Shown: positions 47,764 through 56,634 of the stretch, in pieces
How positions within the stretch are numbered: the stretch's first letter is position 1
Layout of the letters: every line of letters begins with the position of its first letter
Virus record (IMG/VR): IMGVR_UViG_3300042465_003545
Span: 1 to 63,748 of that record
DNA: 63,748 bases
Reading direction: 5' to 3' (one strand)
Source of the DNA: a virus
Translations under genes and position numbers: made by a program
The notes under the pieces: generated by a model
Database searches by the model: none
What the model was told of the DNA's origin: nothing
The model's input: the letters and a program-made list of their open reading frames with translations, nothing else

Positions 47764-50388
47764 ATGACGCCACAACGCACTATGAATACCTATGCCCTCG
47801 ACTTTGAGACCTACTACGATAAAGAATGTTCGATTAAAATTCTAGGAACACAGGGTTACTTTAACCACCCCAATTTTGACGCCTACATGGTCACTGTGTG
47901 GGGTTCTGATGGGACACGCTACGTGGGGGACCCTCGAAACTTTGACTGGTCTATTCTGAACGGTAACAGGGTTCTGTCCCACAACGCTTCCTTTGATGAG
48001 GGTGTCTACTTTCACGGGGTCTCTAAAGGGTGGTGGCCGCCAGCGCTTCTTGCTGAGTGGTTATGCACCTCTGACATGGTTGCGTTCCTCGGACTGCCAC
48101 GAAGTCTGAAGGGCGCAGTTAATACTGTGTTTGGCATTGAAATCAGTAAGGACACTCGGGACAACATGAAGGGTAAAGCTTGGGAATCTATGACTCCTGA
48201 CTTTCAAAAAGAAGTATCCGATTACGCGTTGCGCGATGCGGAATACTGCTTTAACTTATGGGAGAAACTTGGCGACAGATGGCCCCTAAGAGAACGCAAG
48301 ATTAGCGCGATCAATCGGCGTATCGCGCAGCGCGGAATCCCTATTGATTGGGACGCGCTCCAGAAAAATCTAGGTATAATCAATACCGCTCTGTTTAACG
48401 CTGAGTCATTGATTCCTTGGATTGAGGACTATACCCCACTCTCTCGAAAAGCGTTCAATGCACAGTGCCGTAAGCAAAATATTGAGCCACCGAAGTCTCT
48501 TGCACAAGCAAGTCCTGAGGCGGCTAAGTGGTTCGAGGTGAATGGCGCTGAGTGTGTATGGGCAAAAGCTGTGTCCGACTACCGCAGAATCAATAGCTTC
48601 AAAAAGAAACTAGAGTCCTTCCAAGGGGGCACACTAGGTGACGGGCGTTACTATGGTGGGTTCCTATATTTTGGAGCTTCGACAGGACGCTTCTCTGGGT
48701 CAGGCGGCAACCTGAATCTACAAAACCTACCTCGTGGGGAGATGTTCGGAGTTGATTTTCGCAAGATGATTAAAACTCCAGAGGGTCGTGCTCTTGTTGT
48801 TGTCGACCTATCTCAGATCGAGGTGCGCACCTTGTGCCACCTAGCGGGGGACACGAAAGCTCTACAACTGATCAAGGAGTCAGAAGACATTTATCATGCC
48901 TTCGGAGTCCTGCTCGGGTTACACGATCCTGCAAACGGACAGCTTAAAAAGTATGACCCAGTTCTCAGACACAAAGTTAAATCGATCGTTCTTGGGTGTT
49001 TTGGCGCGGAGACCATAGTCCTAACCAACAATGGGTGGAAAAGAATTGTAGATGTCAGCTTGACAGATATGGTATGGGACGGTATTGAATGGTCTCACCA
49101 CGAAGGAGTTATATGCCAAGGAATAAAAACAACGATAAACCAACACGGAGTAGCTGCAACAGCGGACCACGAAATCCTAACGGAACATGGGTGGAAGGAG
49201 TGGTCCGAGGTCCTTACAGAGAGTTCCCTTTTCCAGTCGGCTATAAAGTCGGGGAACTTACCATCGTTTGTTGGAATAGAAAAGACAGAGCCTATCACCC
49301 TATCGTTAAATGCTCGTGCGGGTGGCAAGGATTTGTTGATAGATACAACCTCAAATTTGGGAGGACTACCCGATGCAGAGAGTGCGCTGCTAGTAAATCA
49401 GGGGCTACCCTTTCTGAAAATTATGGGTGCGCCTCTATTTTACCAGACCCGCGAGAACGAAAAAGACTACTCGGAAGAATGTCAGCCACAGTCTCACGGT
49501 GTCATACTCCAGATAACAGAAACTACGGGCACTACGGAGCAAGAGGGATACACGTCCACCAACCTTGGAGAGACAACCGCGCAGAGTATCTGGCATATCT
49601 CCTCACGCTCGTCGGCTGGGACAATCCGAAACTTGAACTCGACCGTATCGACAACAATAGAGGATACGAGCCCGATAATCTCAGATTCACTACTAGGAGC
49701 CAAAATAGACTTAATTCCAGACGCAGTATTGCTAAACGACTTCGCGAGAGTAGAACTGACTTATGACTTAAAAAATGTGGGGCAGCGAAACAGATTCACT
49801 GTCCTCACAAGTGAAGGACCCATCCTTGTTCATAATTGTGGCTACGGAATGGGTGTCGATCGCTTTGCAGAGTTCAGTGGGCTAGATGAGAACGAGGCAG
49901 CAACTGCCGTAAACCTATACCGTAAGCGTATGAAGTCCGTAGTAAACCTATGGGGGCACTATGACGAGGGAATCAATTTCTCTATCGCGGCGGGGGAAGA
50001 GTTCAGTGTAGAGATCGCTTCAAGCCGTGTCCTTGGTTACGGGCGCATCAAGAAGATGAAGGACTCTAAGACAGGTAAGTTTACCAACGTGGGTAAGATT
50101 ATGCGCCAAGGTCGCCTGATGGACTTTAGACTTTGGGGTGGCGTTATAACCGAGAACGCAAGTCAAGGACTCGCACGCGACATCTTTTCCGACATGATGG
50201 TTCGGGTAGAAGAAGCAGGATACGACTGTATCATGCACGTCCACGACGAACTTATCGTTGAAGTGGACGAAGATAAAGCAGAGCTAGCATTAAAAGAAAT
50301 TCTAGCTATTATGTCCACTCCTCCTGAGTGGATACCAGACATCCCACTCTCTGCCGAGGGTCAAATCATGACAGAATACACCAAATGA
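47764..50388 (+). CDS. polA: Family A DNA polymerase interrupted by an intein
   Basis: An 874-residue precursor; the mature enzyme would be 594 residues after removal of residues 412-691. The N-terminal 3'-5' exonuclease has DFETYYD (D13, E15). Polymerase motif A is VVDLSQIEVRTL (D348). Motif B begins RHKVKSIVLG (R402, K406), is broken by the intein, and resumes CGYGMG (Y694). Motif C is MHVHDELIVEVD (H827, D828, E829). The insertion is thus in the O-helix at the nucleotide-binding site, so splicing is required for activity. ATG 47764 is used here; ATG 47782 is an alternative closer to the exonuclease domain. The stop overlaps the primase-helicase start as ATGA. This is the replicative polymerase. 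Confidence 0.93.
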   Translation: MTPQRTMNTYALDFETYYDKECSIKILGTQGYFNHPNFDAYMVTVWGSDGTRYVGDPRNFDWSILNGNRVLSHNASFDEGVYFHGVSKGWWPPALLAEWLCTSDMVAFLGLPRSLKGAVNTVFGIEISKDTRDNMKGKAWESMTPDFQKEVSDYALRDAEYCFNLWEKLGDRWPLRERKISAINRRIAQRGIPIDWDALQKNLGIINTALFNAESLIPWIEDYTPLSRKAFNAQCRKQNIEPPKSLAQASPEAAKWFEVNGAECVWAKAVSDYRRINSFKKKLESFQGGTLGDGRYYGGFLYFGASTGRFSGSGGNLNLQNLPRGEMFGVDFRKMIKTPEGRALVVVDLSQIEVRTLCHLAGDTKALQLIKESEDIYHAFGVLLGLHDPANGQLKKYDPVLRHKVKSIVLGCFGAETIVLTNNGWKRIVDVSLTDMVWDGIEWSHHEGVICQGIKTTINQHGVAATADHEILTEHGWKEWSEVLTESSLFQSAIKSGNLPSFVGIEKTEPITLSLNARAGGKDLLIDTTSNLGGLPDAESALLVNQGLPFLKIMGAPLFYQTRENEKDYSEECQPQSHGVILQITETTGTTEQEGYTSTNLGETTAQSIWHISSRSSAGTIRNLNSTVSTTIEDTSPIISDSLLGAKIDLIPDAVLLNDFARVELTYDLKNVGQRNRFTVLTSEGPILVHNCGYGMGVDRFAEFSGLDENEAATAVNLYRKRMKSVVNLWGHYDEGINFSIAAGEEFSVEIASSRVLGYGRIKKMKDSKTGKFTNVGKIMRQGRLMDFRLWGGVITENASQGLARDIFSDMMVRVEEAGYDCIMHVHDELIVEVDEDKAELALKEILAIMSTPPEWIPDIPLSAEGQIMTEYTK
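49103..49115 (+). promoter_or_regulatory. Ribosome binding site of the nested HNH gene
   Basis: AAGGAG (49103-49108), four bases, ATG (49113-49115). In the intein frame the same bases encode HHEGVIC. A clear Shine-Dalgarno is exceptional in this genome, where most starts have only AT-rich upstream bases. It supports separate translation of the nested gene. Confidence 0.75.
49113..49766 (+). CDS. HNH homing endonuclease encoded out of frame inside the intein
   Basis: A 217-residue protein from ATG 49113, with AAGGAG at 49103-49108 four bases upstream (an earlier in-frame ATG at 49089 is less likely). It has a CxC...CxxC zinc-binding region (C67, C69, C88, C91) and a complete phage HNH domain: SRCHTPDNRNYGHYGARGI (R129-I146), LELDRIDNNRGYEPDNLRF (D177, D180, N181, N189) and a basic helical end. 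The polymerase/intein frame begins at 47764 and this frame at 49113 (offset 1,349, not a multiple of three), so both proteins are read from the same 654 bases in different phases. It overlaps intein block B at its N-terminus and stops 12 bases before the block F core. Probably spreads the intein by cutting intein-less polymerase alleles. Confidence 0.92.
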   Translation: MPRNKNNDKPTRSSCNSGPRNPNGTWVEGVVRGPYREFPFPVGYKVGELTIVCWNRKDRAYHPIVKCSCGWQGFVDRYNLKFGRTTRCRECAASKSGATLSENYGCASILPDPRERKRLLGRMSATVSRCHTPDNRNYGHYGARGIHVHQPWRDNRAEYLAYLLTLVGWDNPKLELDRIDNNRGYEPDNLRFTTRSQNRLNSRRSIAKRLRESRTDL

Positions 50389-52565
50389 AATACCGATATA
50401 TCCGAAACCATAGAGCAACCGCCACATCATCTTTCGACGATCCTACAACTGTACCCCATAATGTTCCGACCTTTGCCAACAAGGGTCAGTTCCGTGAGTG
50501 GTGCGCTGACCCTAACACTGACCACTGTTTCTACACTCTTAATGAGGGTGACAACAAATTCGAGAGGGTCGGGGAAGAGAATCCTGTCAATCGGATTTAC
50601 GGGTTCACTGCGGACTACGACGCGCCCCTCGACTGGACGAACGTGGAAAACATTATCAAGATCCGCTGTGAGGCAGACAAAATTCCTACGTGGTACTCAA
50701 AAACGAACTCAGGATACATACGTTTAGTGTGGGAGTTCAGCGAACCCATTCCTGTAGCACCAGAGATGGCAGACGCGTTCTTACGTAGGCTTGCCATAGA
50801 GTTGAGGGCATCGATGTTGTTCGGGGGCTACGATAAGTCCTCGGAGAAAGTTGCGCAGACATTTGAATTAGGCACTAATTGGAAAAAGATTGGTCACGTT
50901 CTTGACGCCCTTGTTGCTAAGACTGTTTTACTGAAGGCGGCAAACGACGCCCCCATCAAGACAGTAGACACAAACATACCGATCGAGGACGTAGCAGTAG
51001 AAGTTGATCGGAAGTTTCCTAATCGATGGAAGAAGGACTTTGTAGTAGGCTCACGAGGTCCTCTATTCTGGATCGATGACGGTATCGAGCGAGACGGGTG
51101 CCAAGTTCGCGAGGACGGAGTTATATGTTACTCTGACAGGGCGGAGAGGGGGTTCATGTCGTGGCGTGATCTCCTTGGAAAGAAGTTCATGGATTCTTAC
51201 GAGACGGCTAAAGTAGGCGGGCTCGTTGACCAATTTTGGTTCAACGGGAAAAGCTACTACAAGCTTCTCAATAACAACCCTGTGGCAATACCAAAAGAGC
51301 AGCTACTACTGGAGCTACGAAAGATGGGCTTCTCCCACAAGACGAAGAAAGGACAGTCACTTTCTGAGGTAGAGAGCGCGCTTCTTACGATCTCCAATGA
51401 AAGTCGTGTCGACGAGGTTGCCCCTGTAGTCTTCTCTAAGGGTCGTGTAATTTCTTTCAATGGGCGCAGAATACTGAACTCTAGCAAGGCGAGCCCCGTT
51501 CGCCCTGCTTCGACAGGAGACCCCGAGATGTGGCCGTGGATTCATGCGTTCATTACTCCGTTCTTTGTAGACGACGATGAAGGTCGGAGCACACTCCCAT
51601 ACTTCTTCGCGTGGTTCAAGCGCCTCTACTCTGCGGTGCTGGAGCATCGGCTTGATCAAGGTCAGCTTCTCATTCTACTCGGACCAACAGGTAGGGGAAA
51701 GACGCTACTCACTAACCAGATTCTAGGTCGCTCGGTCGGGGGTTTCTCTGATGCTAGTGATTATCTTTCTGGTAACACGTCGTTCAACCGTGACCTGTGC
51801 GGAGCAGCGATGTGGGTGGTCGATGACCAAGTAGCCGCGTCTACCTACGCGGATCAACGTAAGTTTGTGGAACTGACAAAAAGGTGCGTAGCTAACCCAC
51901 GACTAGAGTACCATGCCAAGTATGCAGATGCCGTTACGCTGCCGTGGTCGGGTCGTGTTGCTATGTCCCTCAACCTTGACGCAAACTCACTCGCGGCACT
52001 GCCATCTCTTGACTCGTCGAATAGAGACAAGGTATTGGCGCTGCGGCTGAACTCGACTCATAAAGTAACTTTCCTGTCCAACGTAGAAACAGAAGCAACC
52101 ATCGCTGAAGAACTGCCATTCTTTCTAAGATGGTTACTAGACTACGAACCACCAGAGCATGTGCTAGCAACTAATAGATTTGGTGTCAAAACGTATATCG
52201 ATCCATTCATCGAAGCAGCGGCTTATGATAATAGTAGTCGTTCTGAGATTGCTGAGTTGGTGGAGTTCTTTGCTCGCAAGTATCGTGAGGGTGCTGCTGC
52301 GTGTGGGACGAAAGTAACCAGTGTGTGGCGAGGAACGCTAACTGATTTCCAAGTTACGCTTCACGAGCTCAACGGGGGAAGGAATGTAGGGTCGTCTAAC
52401 AACTTAGGATTCGTTCGTCGGGGTATGACCGTGCTCGAAGAAGTAGGACTCATCAATACGAAGATTCGCCCAGTGCGTAGTCGAGGTGAAGGTGGCGGTA
52501 AGTTGTGGGAGATCAACGTCAGTGACGACTACGATATTGACAAGGGTATGTCCGACGAAACCTGA
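50385..52565 (+). CDS. Primase-helicase
   Basis: A 726-residue protein starting at ATG 50385, overlapping the polymerase stop. The N-terminal half (about 1-330) resembles archaeo-eukaryotic-type primase proteins (FTADYDAPLDW, YSKTNSGYIRLVWEFSEPIP). The C-terminal half is a superfamily 3-like helicase with Walker A GPTGRGKT (433-440), followed by WVVDDQ as Walker B and a RVAMSLNLD sensor segment. It ends with a winged-helix-like tail. It would prime and unwind DNA for the adjacent polymerase. The gene ends convergently with 52529-52996, overlapping it by 37 bases. Confidence 0.85.
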   Translation: MKYRYIRNHRATATSSFDDPTTVPHNVPTFANKGQFREWCADPNTDHCFYTLNEGDNKFERVGEENPVNRIYGFTADYDAPLDWTNVENIIKIRCEADKIPTWYSKTNSGYIRLVWEFSEPIPVAPEMADAFLRRLAIELRASMLFGGYDKSSEKVAQTFELGTNWKKIGHVLDALVAKTVLLKAANDAPIKTVDTNIPIEDVAVEVDRKFPNRWKKDFVVGSRGPLFWIDDGIERDGCQVREDGVICYSDRAERGFMSWRDLLGKKFMDSYETAKVGGLVDQFWFNGKSYYKLLNNNPVAIPKEQLLLELRKMGFSHKTKKGQSLSEVESALLTISNESRVDEVAPVVFSKGRVISFNGRRILNSSKASPVRPASTGDPEMWPWIHAFITPFFVDDDEGRSTLPYFFAWFKRLYSAVLEHRLDQGQLLILLGPTGRGKTLLTNQILGRSVGGFSDASDYLSGNTSFNRDLCGAAMWVVDDQVAASTYADQRKFVELTKRCVANPRLEYHAKYADAVTLPWSGRVAMSLNLDANSLAALPSLDSSNRDKVLALRLNSTHKVTFLSNVETEATIAEELPFFLRWLLDYEPPEHVLATNRFGVKTYIDPFIEAAAYDNSSRSEIAELVEFFARKYREGAAACGTKVTSVWRGTLTDFQVTLHELNGGRNVGSSNNLGFVRRGMTVLEEVGLINTKIRPVRSRGEGGGKLWEINVSDDYDIDKGMSDET

Positions 52566-52996
52566 TCGGGAATAAACATCCAGCGGTCTGCGCGAGCGGG
52601 TCGCTGGAAACCTTCATGAAGCCACCCTTGTTGAACATAGGTGGCTTTCTCTTTTAGTTTGACGGGATCGATCACTGTGAGTTCGAGATCCTCGCTAGCC
52701 ACAACGTAGTTAAGATGGAGCACTACATCATACCTTTCAATATTTTCGTAATCTTGGGGGGTTACGAAACAACCCTGCGGGCTTTTGTAATATGATAGAA
52801 CTCTAATTAGTTTGTTTTCAAATTCTATAGTCCACATGGGAGCGTTAGGGACAAGGCAGTTATCGCTACAACCTAGGAGACGACACGCGTGAAACAGCGC
52901 ATAAAAATTCTGAAGCTGAATTTTGACCCCCATCTGGTCTGCTCGTTTTTTCATCACACGAGCTTTTGCAATGTCAATCTGTTTTGTAGTCGGCAT
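52529..52996 (-). CDS. Hypothetical protein at the end of the late unit
   Basis: A 155-residue protein coupled to the upstream tail connector gene (TAATG overlap at 52996). Helical start (KQIDIAKARVMKKRADQMGV), then alternating aromatic and charged residues with Cys (GCSDNC). No family recognised. Its C-terminal end overlaps the convergent primase-helicase gene by 37 bases, leaving no room for a separate terminator between the two units. Confidence 0.65.
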   Translation of the reverse strand: MPTTKQIDIAKARVMKKRADQMGVKIQLQNFYALFHACRLLGCSDNCLVPNAPMWTIEFENKLIRVLSYYKSPQGCFVTPQDYENIERYDVVLHLNYVVASEDLELTVIDPVKLKEKATYVQQGWLHEGFQRPARADRWMFIPDQVSSDIPLSIS

Positions 52997-53928
52997 TACA
53001 TCATCGTACGTAACCCAGATAGTTGACCCACACCCGACATGTCAAACTGAATACTGGGTATCGCGCTGCCTCTAGCTGATTCCATTTCAAGCTCCATGTT
53101 CTTTTGTGACTCATTCCAGTGGTAGGACGCACGCTCAAGATCGGCGTTATCCTCAGCGATGAGCGCGAGTAGGCCGTGTTTGATGGCAGCCAAGTTGGAA
53201 ATGTAAATCATATCATCGTCGCTGACCAGAGGTTCAAACGCTCGCTTAACAAGGACGTGAGCCGTTGTAGTATCCGTCGCTGAAGGTATGCGGTAGCGGC
53301 GGTATCTCGTGGTAGTAGCTGCTGGTCCGACAGTAGCCAACGTCGTAGTCGAGTCGTTTGCAACAGTTCGTATATCTAGGATAGGTCTCTCTTCTGACGC
53401 CTGAGAATACTTAATCGATACGATAGAGGATACAGGAGTGCTGAACGTGATTGTGCTACCCGATACAGTTCCTAAGTAGTATGAAGTACCGTCAGTTCCT
53501 ACTACACTTAAAATAGCTCCCCCTAAATCTACGGCGTCCTTGACTAGATCGTAGTCCGACGGGGTGATATACAGTGAGGATATAGCTGCGGTAACCGAGC
53601 GCATAGTTGGGTGATACCCCGCGTCAATCAGACCCCACAATGCTGGATCGACACTGCTGTTCATACCCGAAGCCTTGAAATCGTGCCACATCGATCGAAC
53701 GGAAGAAGGAGCCCCCTTTAACTGGCACATCAAAACGGATTCGGCATTACTAGGCAGAGTGATGCACCCATCGTAGATTGGTAGCTGGTACTGAATAGTC
53801 AGATCGCGGTAAATGCCACTAGAGTATAGTCGTGGTATTACCTGATTAAGGGCAGCACGTAAATTAGACGCTGGTTCCTTGTAGGTTCCTAGTGATTCTT
53901 CAACTTGAGAGTATGTTAGTGCGGGCAT
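52996..53928 (-). CDS. Tail connector/adaptor protein (gp11-like neck protein)
   Basis: A 310-residue protein whose pattern ALTYSQVEESLG...LRAALNQVIPRLYSSG, then ITLPSNAESVLMCQLKGAPS, SVRSMWHDFKASG and SLYITPSDYDLV is that of the podovirus head-to-tail adaptor family often annotated as tail tubular A-like. The Ala/Glu-rich C-terminal helix (AAIKHGLLALIAEDNADLER) is also typical. It would sit between portal and tail nozzle. A TATACT box lies six bases before its ATG. Confidence 0.7.
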   Translation of the reverse strand: MPALTYSQVEESLGTYKEPASNLRAALNQVIPRLYSSGIYRDLTIQYQLPIYDGCITLPSNAESVLMCQLKGAPSSVRSMWHDFKASGMNSSVDPALWGLIDAGYHPTMRSVTAAISSLYITPSDYDLVKDAVDLGGAILSVVGTDGTSYYLGTVSGSTITFSTPVSSIVSIKYSQASEERPILDIRTVANDSTTTLATVGPAATTTRYRRYRIPSATDTTTAHVLVKRAFEPLVSDDDMIYISNLAAIKHGLLALIAEDNADLERASYHWNESQKNMELEMESARGSAIPSIQFDMSGVGQLSGLRTMM

Positions 53929-53934
53929 AGTGTT

Positions 53935-53940
53935 AGTATA
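53935..53940 (-). promoter_or_regulatory. TATACT box six bases from the connector ATG
   Basis: On the minus strand TATACT, six bases (AACACT), ATG 53928. No TTGAC-type -35 box is present at the right distance, so this is only a partial match to the leaderless-type promoters seen elsewhere. Confidence 0.35.
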
Positions 53941-53975
53941 GTTAGATTGAGTGCTATGGTTTTTGTTGTTAGATT

Positions 53976-54890
53976 TTATATTCCTATTGTCACGAAACTA
54001 ACATTTCTAGTTGTTAGCGTTACGCCCCCACCGCTCGCTGCGGGCACTGATACTGATCCGAATGAAAAAGAACCGACGTAAATTCCCAATCGCCAGCAAT
54101 CAACTGTTGTTTGAGCCGATTCATAAAAAGTCAAATACCCATCGGCTTCATACATGACAAACTCCCACGTCACCAAGTCCAAGTCTTGGCCACTCGCCGC
54201 ATTGTGAGCGATTGATATGCTGTTAGCGTTTTCTGTGACTGTGACCCCAGTTCCTGCCACAATCCTGCGGAGCATCCACTTTCCTGTAGTCGGTTCAAAC
54301 TTCTGGAGAACCCCAGCGCCTCCACCGCTGCTGGCAGTATTGTCAAGTAACGAAGGCTGGAACTGATCGATGTGTCCTGTATGGAGTATGTTTAGTTCTA
54401 CGTTGTCCCCGTCAGCGACAACCTCACACAGTTGCACGATACGTTTCCCTACCGCACCAACTGGCTCACTACCTCCAATAAGCTGGGGAGCGACAGATGG
54501 GGGCCAACTTACATCAACATCGATTAACGCTGAGGTCGCGACACCACTAGCATCCTCTGTTATTTCACAATAGACTTTGTCTCCAACTCCTACAGGGATA
54601 GCGCTACCTCGTGTAGTTGGCAGCCCAGTAATAACAATATGAGCTACAGCGTCGCCTACCATCTTACGGGCTACGACGTGACCATATCGCATTAGCAATA
54701 CCCTGTTATTGGAGTCATCGAACTCTAAACGCGGGAACAGCGCGGAACTTTCTTTATCCTCGTATGGGTCACTACCGCTAACGTCAGGACGGGGAGAGTC
54801 CACACCAAAAGCACCGTAGCTAGACTCGGTGTAAGGTTCCGCGTTGCGTATAGGCGCTGGAGACTGTATTTGGTTTGGTTCCGTGTTCAT
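53976..54890 (-). CDS. Tail fibre or tail-associated protein
   Basis: A 304-residue beta-rich protein. It begins with Pro/Ser-rich linker sequence, has a Val/Asp/Ala-rich region (VGVGDKVYCEITEDASGVAT), and a fibre-type segment WMLRRIVAGTGVTVTENANS and ISIAHN, found in many phage tail fibres before a receptor-binding tip. It ends in a Ser/Gly/Val beta domain. The start overlaps the upstream stop (TAATG). Probably part of the adhesin or tail appendage. Confidence 0.6.
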   Translation of the reverse strand: MNTEPNQIQSPAPIRNAEPYTESSYGAFGVDSPRPDVSGSDPYEDKESSALFPRLEFDDSNNRVLLMRYGHVVARKMVGDAVAHIVITGLPTTRGSAIPVGVGDKVYCEITEDASGVATSALIDVDVSWPPSVAPQLIGGSEPVGAVGKRIVQLCEVVADGDNVELNILHTGHIDQFQPSLLDNTASSGGGAGVLQKFEPTTGKWMLRRIVAGTGVTVTENANSISIAHNAASGQDLDLVTWEFVMYEADGYLTFYESAQTTVDCWRLGIYVGSFSFGSVSVPAASGGGVTLTTRNVSFVTIGI

Positions 54891-56554
54891 TAGGTTCCAG
54901 TTCCAGTTAGGGCTATGGTGTAAGGATTCCTGCTTCCAGAGACGTTACTATTGATGTGCATTGCTGCAACACGGGCTCCTGCTACAGAGGGAGTAAACCT
55001 TACTATGAACGTGGTAGTCCCTGCGGGGGCGACAGGTGGTGTAGGCGCCGTAGTGACAGTATAGTTCGCCGCTGCAACTCCTGTGATTGTGATACCAAGA
55101 CCTACTAGATTTGTGGTTCCAGAGTTTCTGATTGTGAACGTCAACGAGAAGTTCGTGCCTACTGTTCGGGAACCGAAATTAACGCTACCGCCATCAGGCA
55201 GGGCGGTAAGCGCGGGCTGCTCTATGGTGATATAAGGCTCGGGCAGTGGGGCGCTAGGTGGTGTGTTAATCTCTGTCACTGCAGGGAACGTAGGGGCGTA
55301 CGCCGTGCGGATCGAACGGACAAATCCTCCACGATAAGGCTCCTGCTGATCGAACGCGACAATAGTAGCGGGCCACGTAAGATAGTTAGTTTCTTGAAAG
55401 AATCGTTCGGTGCCCACAACGTATTTGAATACGGGGTCCGTGGTCCCTGTATCCGCTTTGAACGATACGGAACCATGAAGACAGTCAGGTATGCTGACAG
55501 AAAAGAAAGGACATGAATAAATGATGCTTGTTGGGAGCATCGGCACAACTTCAGGTATGTCAAAAGCCGTAGCTCTCCAGTAACGGACAGACCGCTGCTT
55601 ACAGGGTCCTCGGTATCCTTCAGGGTGAAACCGCAATACAGGGTGGATATTAGAACCCCCGTCCCGTCGTGACCAGTTAATCATCTCGTAGTGCTGAAGA
55701 ACTGGGGGCCACGAGTAGTTGTCGTTTGTGAAAAAGTCATCAATGACGATAGCCCCAGTTAAGGTCGTGTCGCCGCCGCTATACGCAGTTCCTGAAACGA
55801 CTGTCTCAGTTGTAACTGCGTACCATTCGCAAGAAAGTTGTTTGCCAGTGCGCTGGGTTCCATCTGACTGGAGCCCCCAATAACTATTAGTGGGGTCCAA
55901 GAAAGCATTAGCTATACTGACGGAAACGACGGGGGAGGTTCCAGTCGTGTAAGCTGTCTCCGTCTTGTAGAGAAGGTTTACTGACTCAGTCAACCTCCGC
56001 CCGTTAAGCGAGTCGACGCCGATATTACGAGTAGTGCAGCGCTTAACATAAACGTGTACATCAACGACGAACATGGATTCCAATACCTGATCCCCTATGC
56101 GGGATTGCTTTCGCTGGGCTAGCACGTAGTCCGATCCGAATAAGCTTGTGGGCGTCGTGGACGGGTAAACGGGATCTACGTAGGTGACGGGCATCGTGGC
56201 GCCCATAGCGGGTGTAAGAGGGTTGAACGCGTCACGACGAGTAACATACGTGCGTGCAACGGCGTCGAAGTTTTGACCGCCGATGTCTGCCTTTGTAAAC
56301 TCCCAGTTATACTCATCTTGATTATTACGCACTGCGGCATAATAGAACTCGTAAATCCCATCGCGTTCGTTGTTTACTGCTCGGATATAGACGAGTTCGT
56401 GGTTCGGCCACTTAGCGGTATCAGGATGCGGGGTTCCGTATTCTGGAAAGTCTTTGCGCGTGGAGTCCTCAATTTGAGAAAACAAAATATCGCCCACTAA
56501 GGGAGTAGGTAATACCCTAGTATCTTGTCTTTTTGGTGCTTGAGGAAGCGGCAT
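54890..56554 (-). CDS. Large tail protein with C-terminal choice-of-anchor-D/HYDIN-like domain
   Basis: A 554-residue protein. The first 420 residues are beta-rich with many Trp/Tyr (tail nozzle or stem-like). Residues about 440-554 form an immunoglobulin-like domain with SVNFGSRTVGTNFSLTFTIR, NSGTTNLVG, FIVRFTPSVAG and YTIALTGTGT. This is the pattern of choice-of-anchor-D/ASH repeats of bacterial surface proteins. It may serve as an external decoration or host-binding module. A promoter with -10 box six bases from ATG lies upstream. Confidence 0.65.
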   Translation of the reverse strand: MPLPQAPKRQDTRVLPTPLVGDILFSQIEDSTRKDFPEYGTPHPDTAKWPNHELVYIRAVNNERDGIYEFYYAAVRNNQDEYNWEFTKADIGGQNFDAVARTYVTRRDAFNPLTPAMGATMPVTYVDPVYPSTTPTSLFGSDYVLAQRKQSRIGDQVLESMFVVDVHVYVKRCTTRNIGVDSLNGRRLTESVNLLYKTETAYTTGTSPVVSVSIANAFLDPTNSYWGLQSDGTQRTGKQLSCEWYAVTTETVVSGTAYSGGDTTLTGAIVIDDFFTNDNYSWPPVLQHYEMINWSRRDGGSNIHPVLRFHPEGYRGPCKQRSVRYWRATAFDIPEVVPMLPTSIIYSCPFFSVSIPDCLHGSVSFKADTGTTDPVFKYVVGTERFFQETNYLTWPATIVAFDQQEPYRGGFVRSIRTAYAPTFPAVTEINTPPSAPLPEPYITIEQPALTALPDGGSVNFGSRTVGTNFSLTFTIRNSGTTNLVGLGITITGVAAANYTVTTAPTPPVAPAGTTTFIVRFTPSVAGARVAAMHINSNVSGSRNPYTIALTGTGT

Positions 56555-56560
56555 AGGAAA

Positions 56561-56588
56561 ACGCTACACTTTTTGAGTAGCAAGTCAA
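56561..56588 (-). promoter_or_regulatory. Promoter with -10 box six bases from the ATG at 56554
   Basis: On the minus strand TTGACT (56588-56583), 16 bases, TAGCGT (56566-56561), six bases (TTTCCT), ATG. Spacing is identical to the promoters at 3409 and 6944. Confidence 0.6.
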
Positions 56589-56634
56589 TAAGATTATGCG
56601 TCGGCTAGATAAAGTATAGGTGTAATCTAAAGTT

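Larger units (their letters stand above)
48997..49836 (+). other. Intein in DNA polymerase motif B, 280 residues
   Basis: Residues 412-691 of the polymerase reading frame. The N-terminal splicing block starts at Cys412 (CFGAETIVLTNNGWKRIVDV). Block B contains TADHEIL with T466 and H469. Block F is TYDLKNVGQRNRFTVLTSEG, and the end is ILVHN with H690-N691 before the +1 Cys692. All residues needed for cysteine-based protein splicing are present. Between the splicing blocks the intein frame has no LAGLIDADG or HNH motif and is Ser/Thr/Ile-rich. The mobility enzyme instead lies in another frame of the same DNA (49113-49766). Confidence 0.93.

Noticed and set aside
49089-49112. Earlier in-frame ATG for the nested HNH gene
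   Set aside because: The Shine-Dalgarno AAGGAG lies between this ATG and the one at 49113, so it can only serve the later start.
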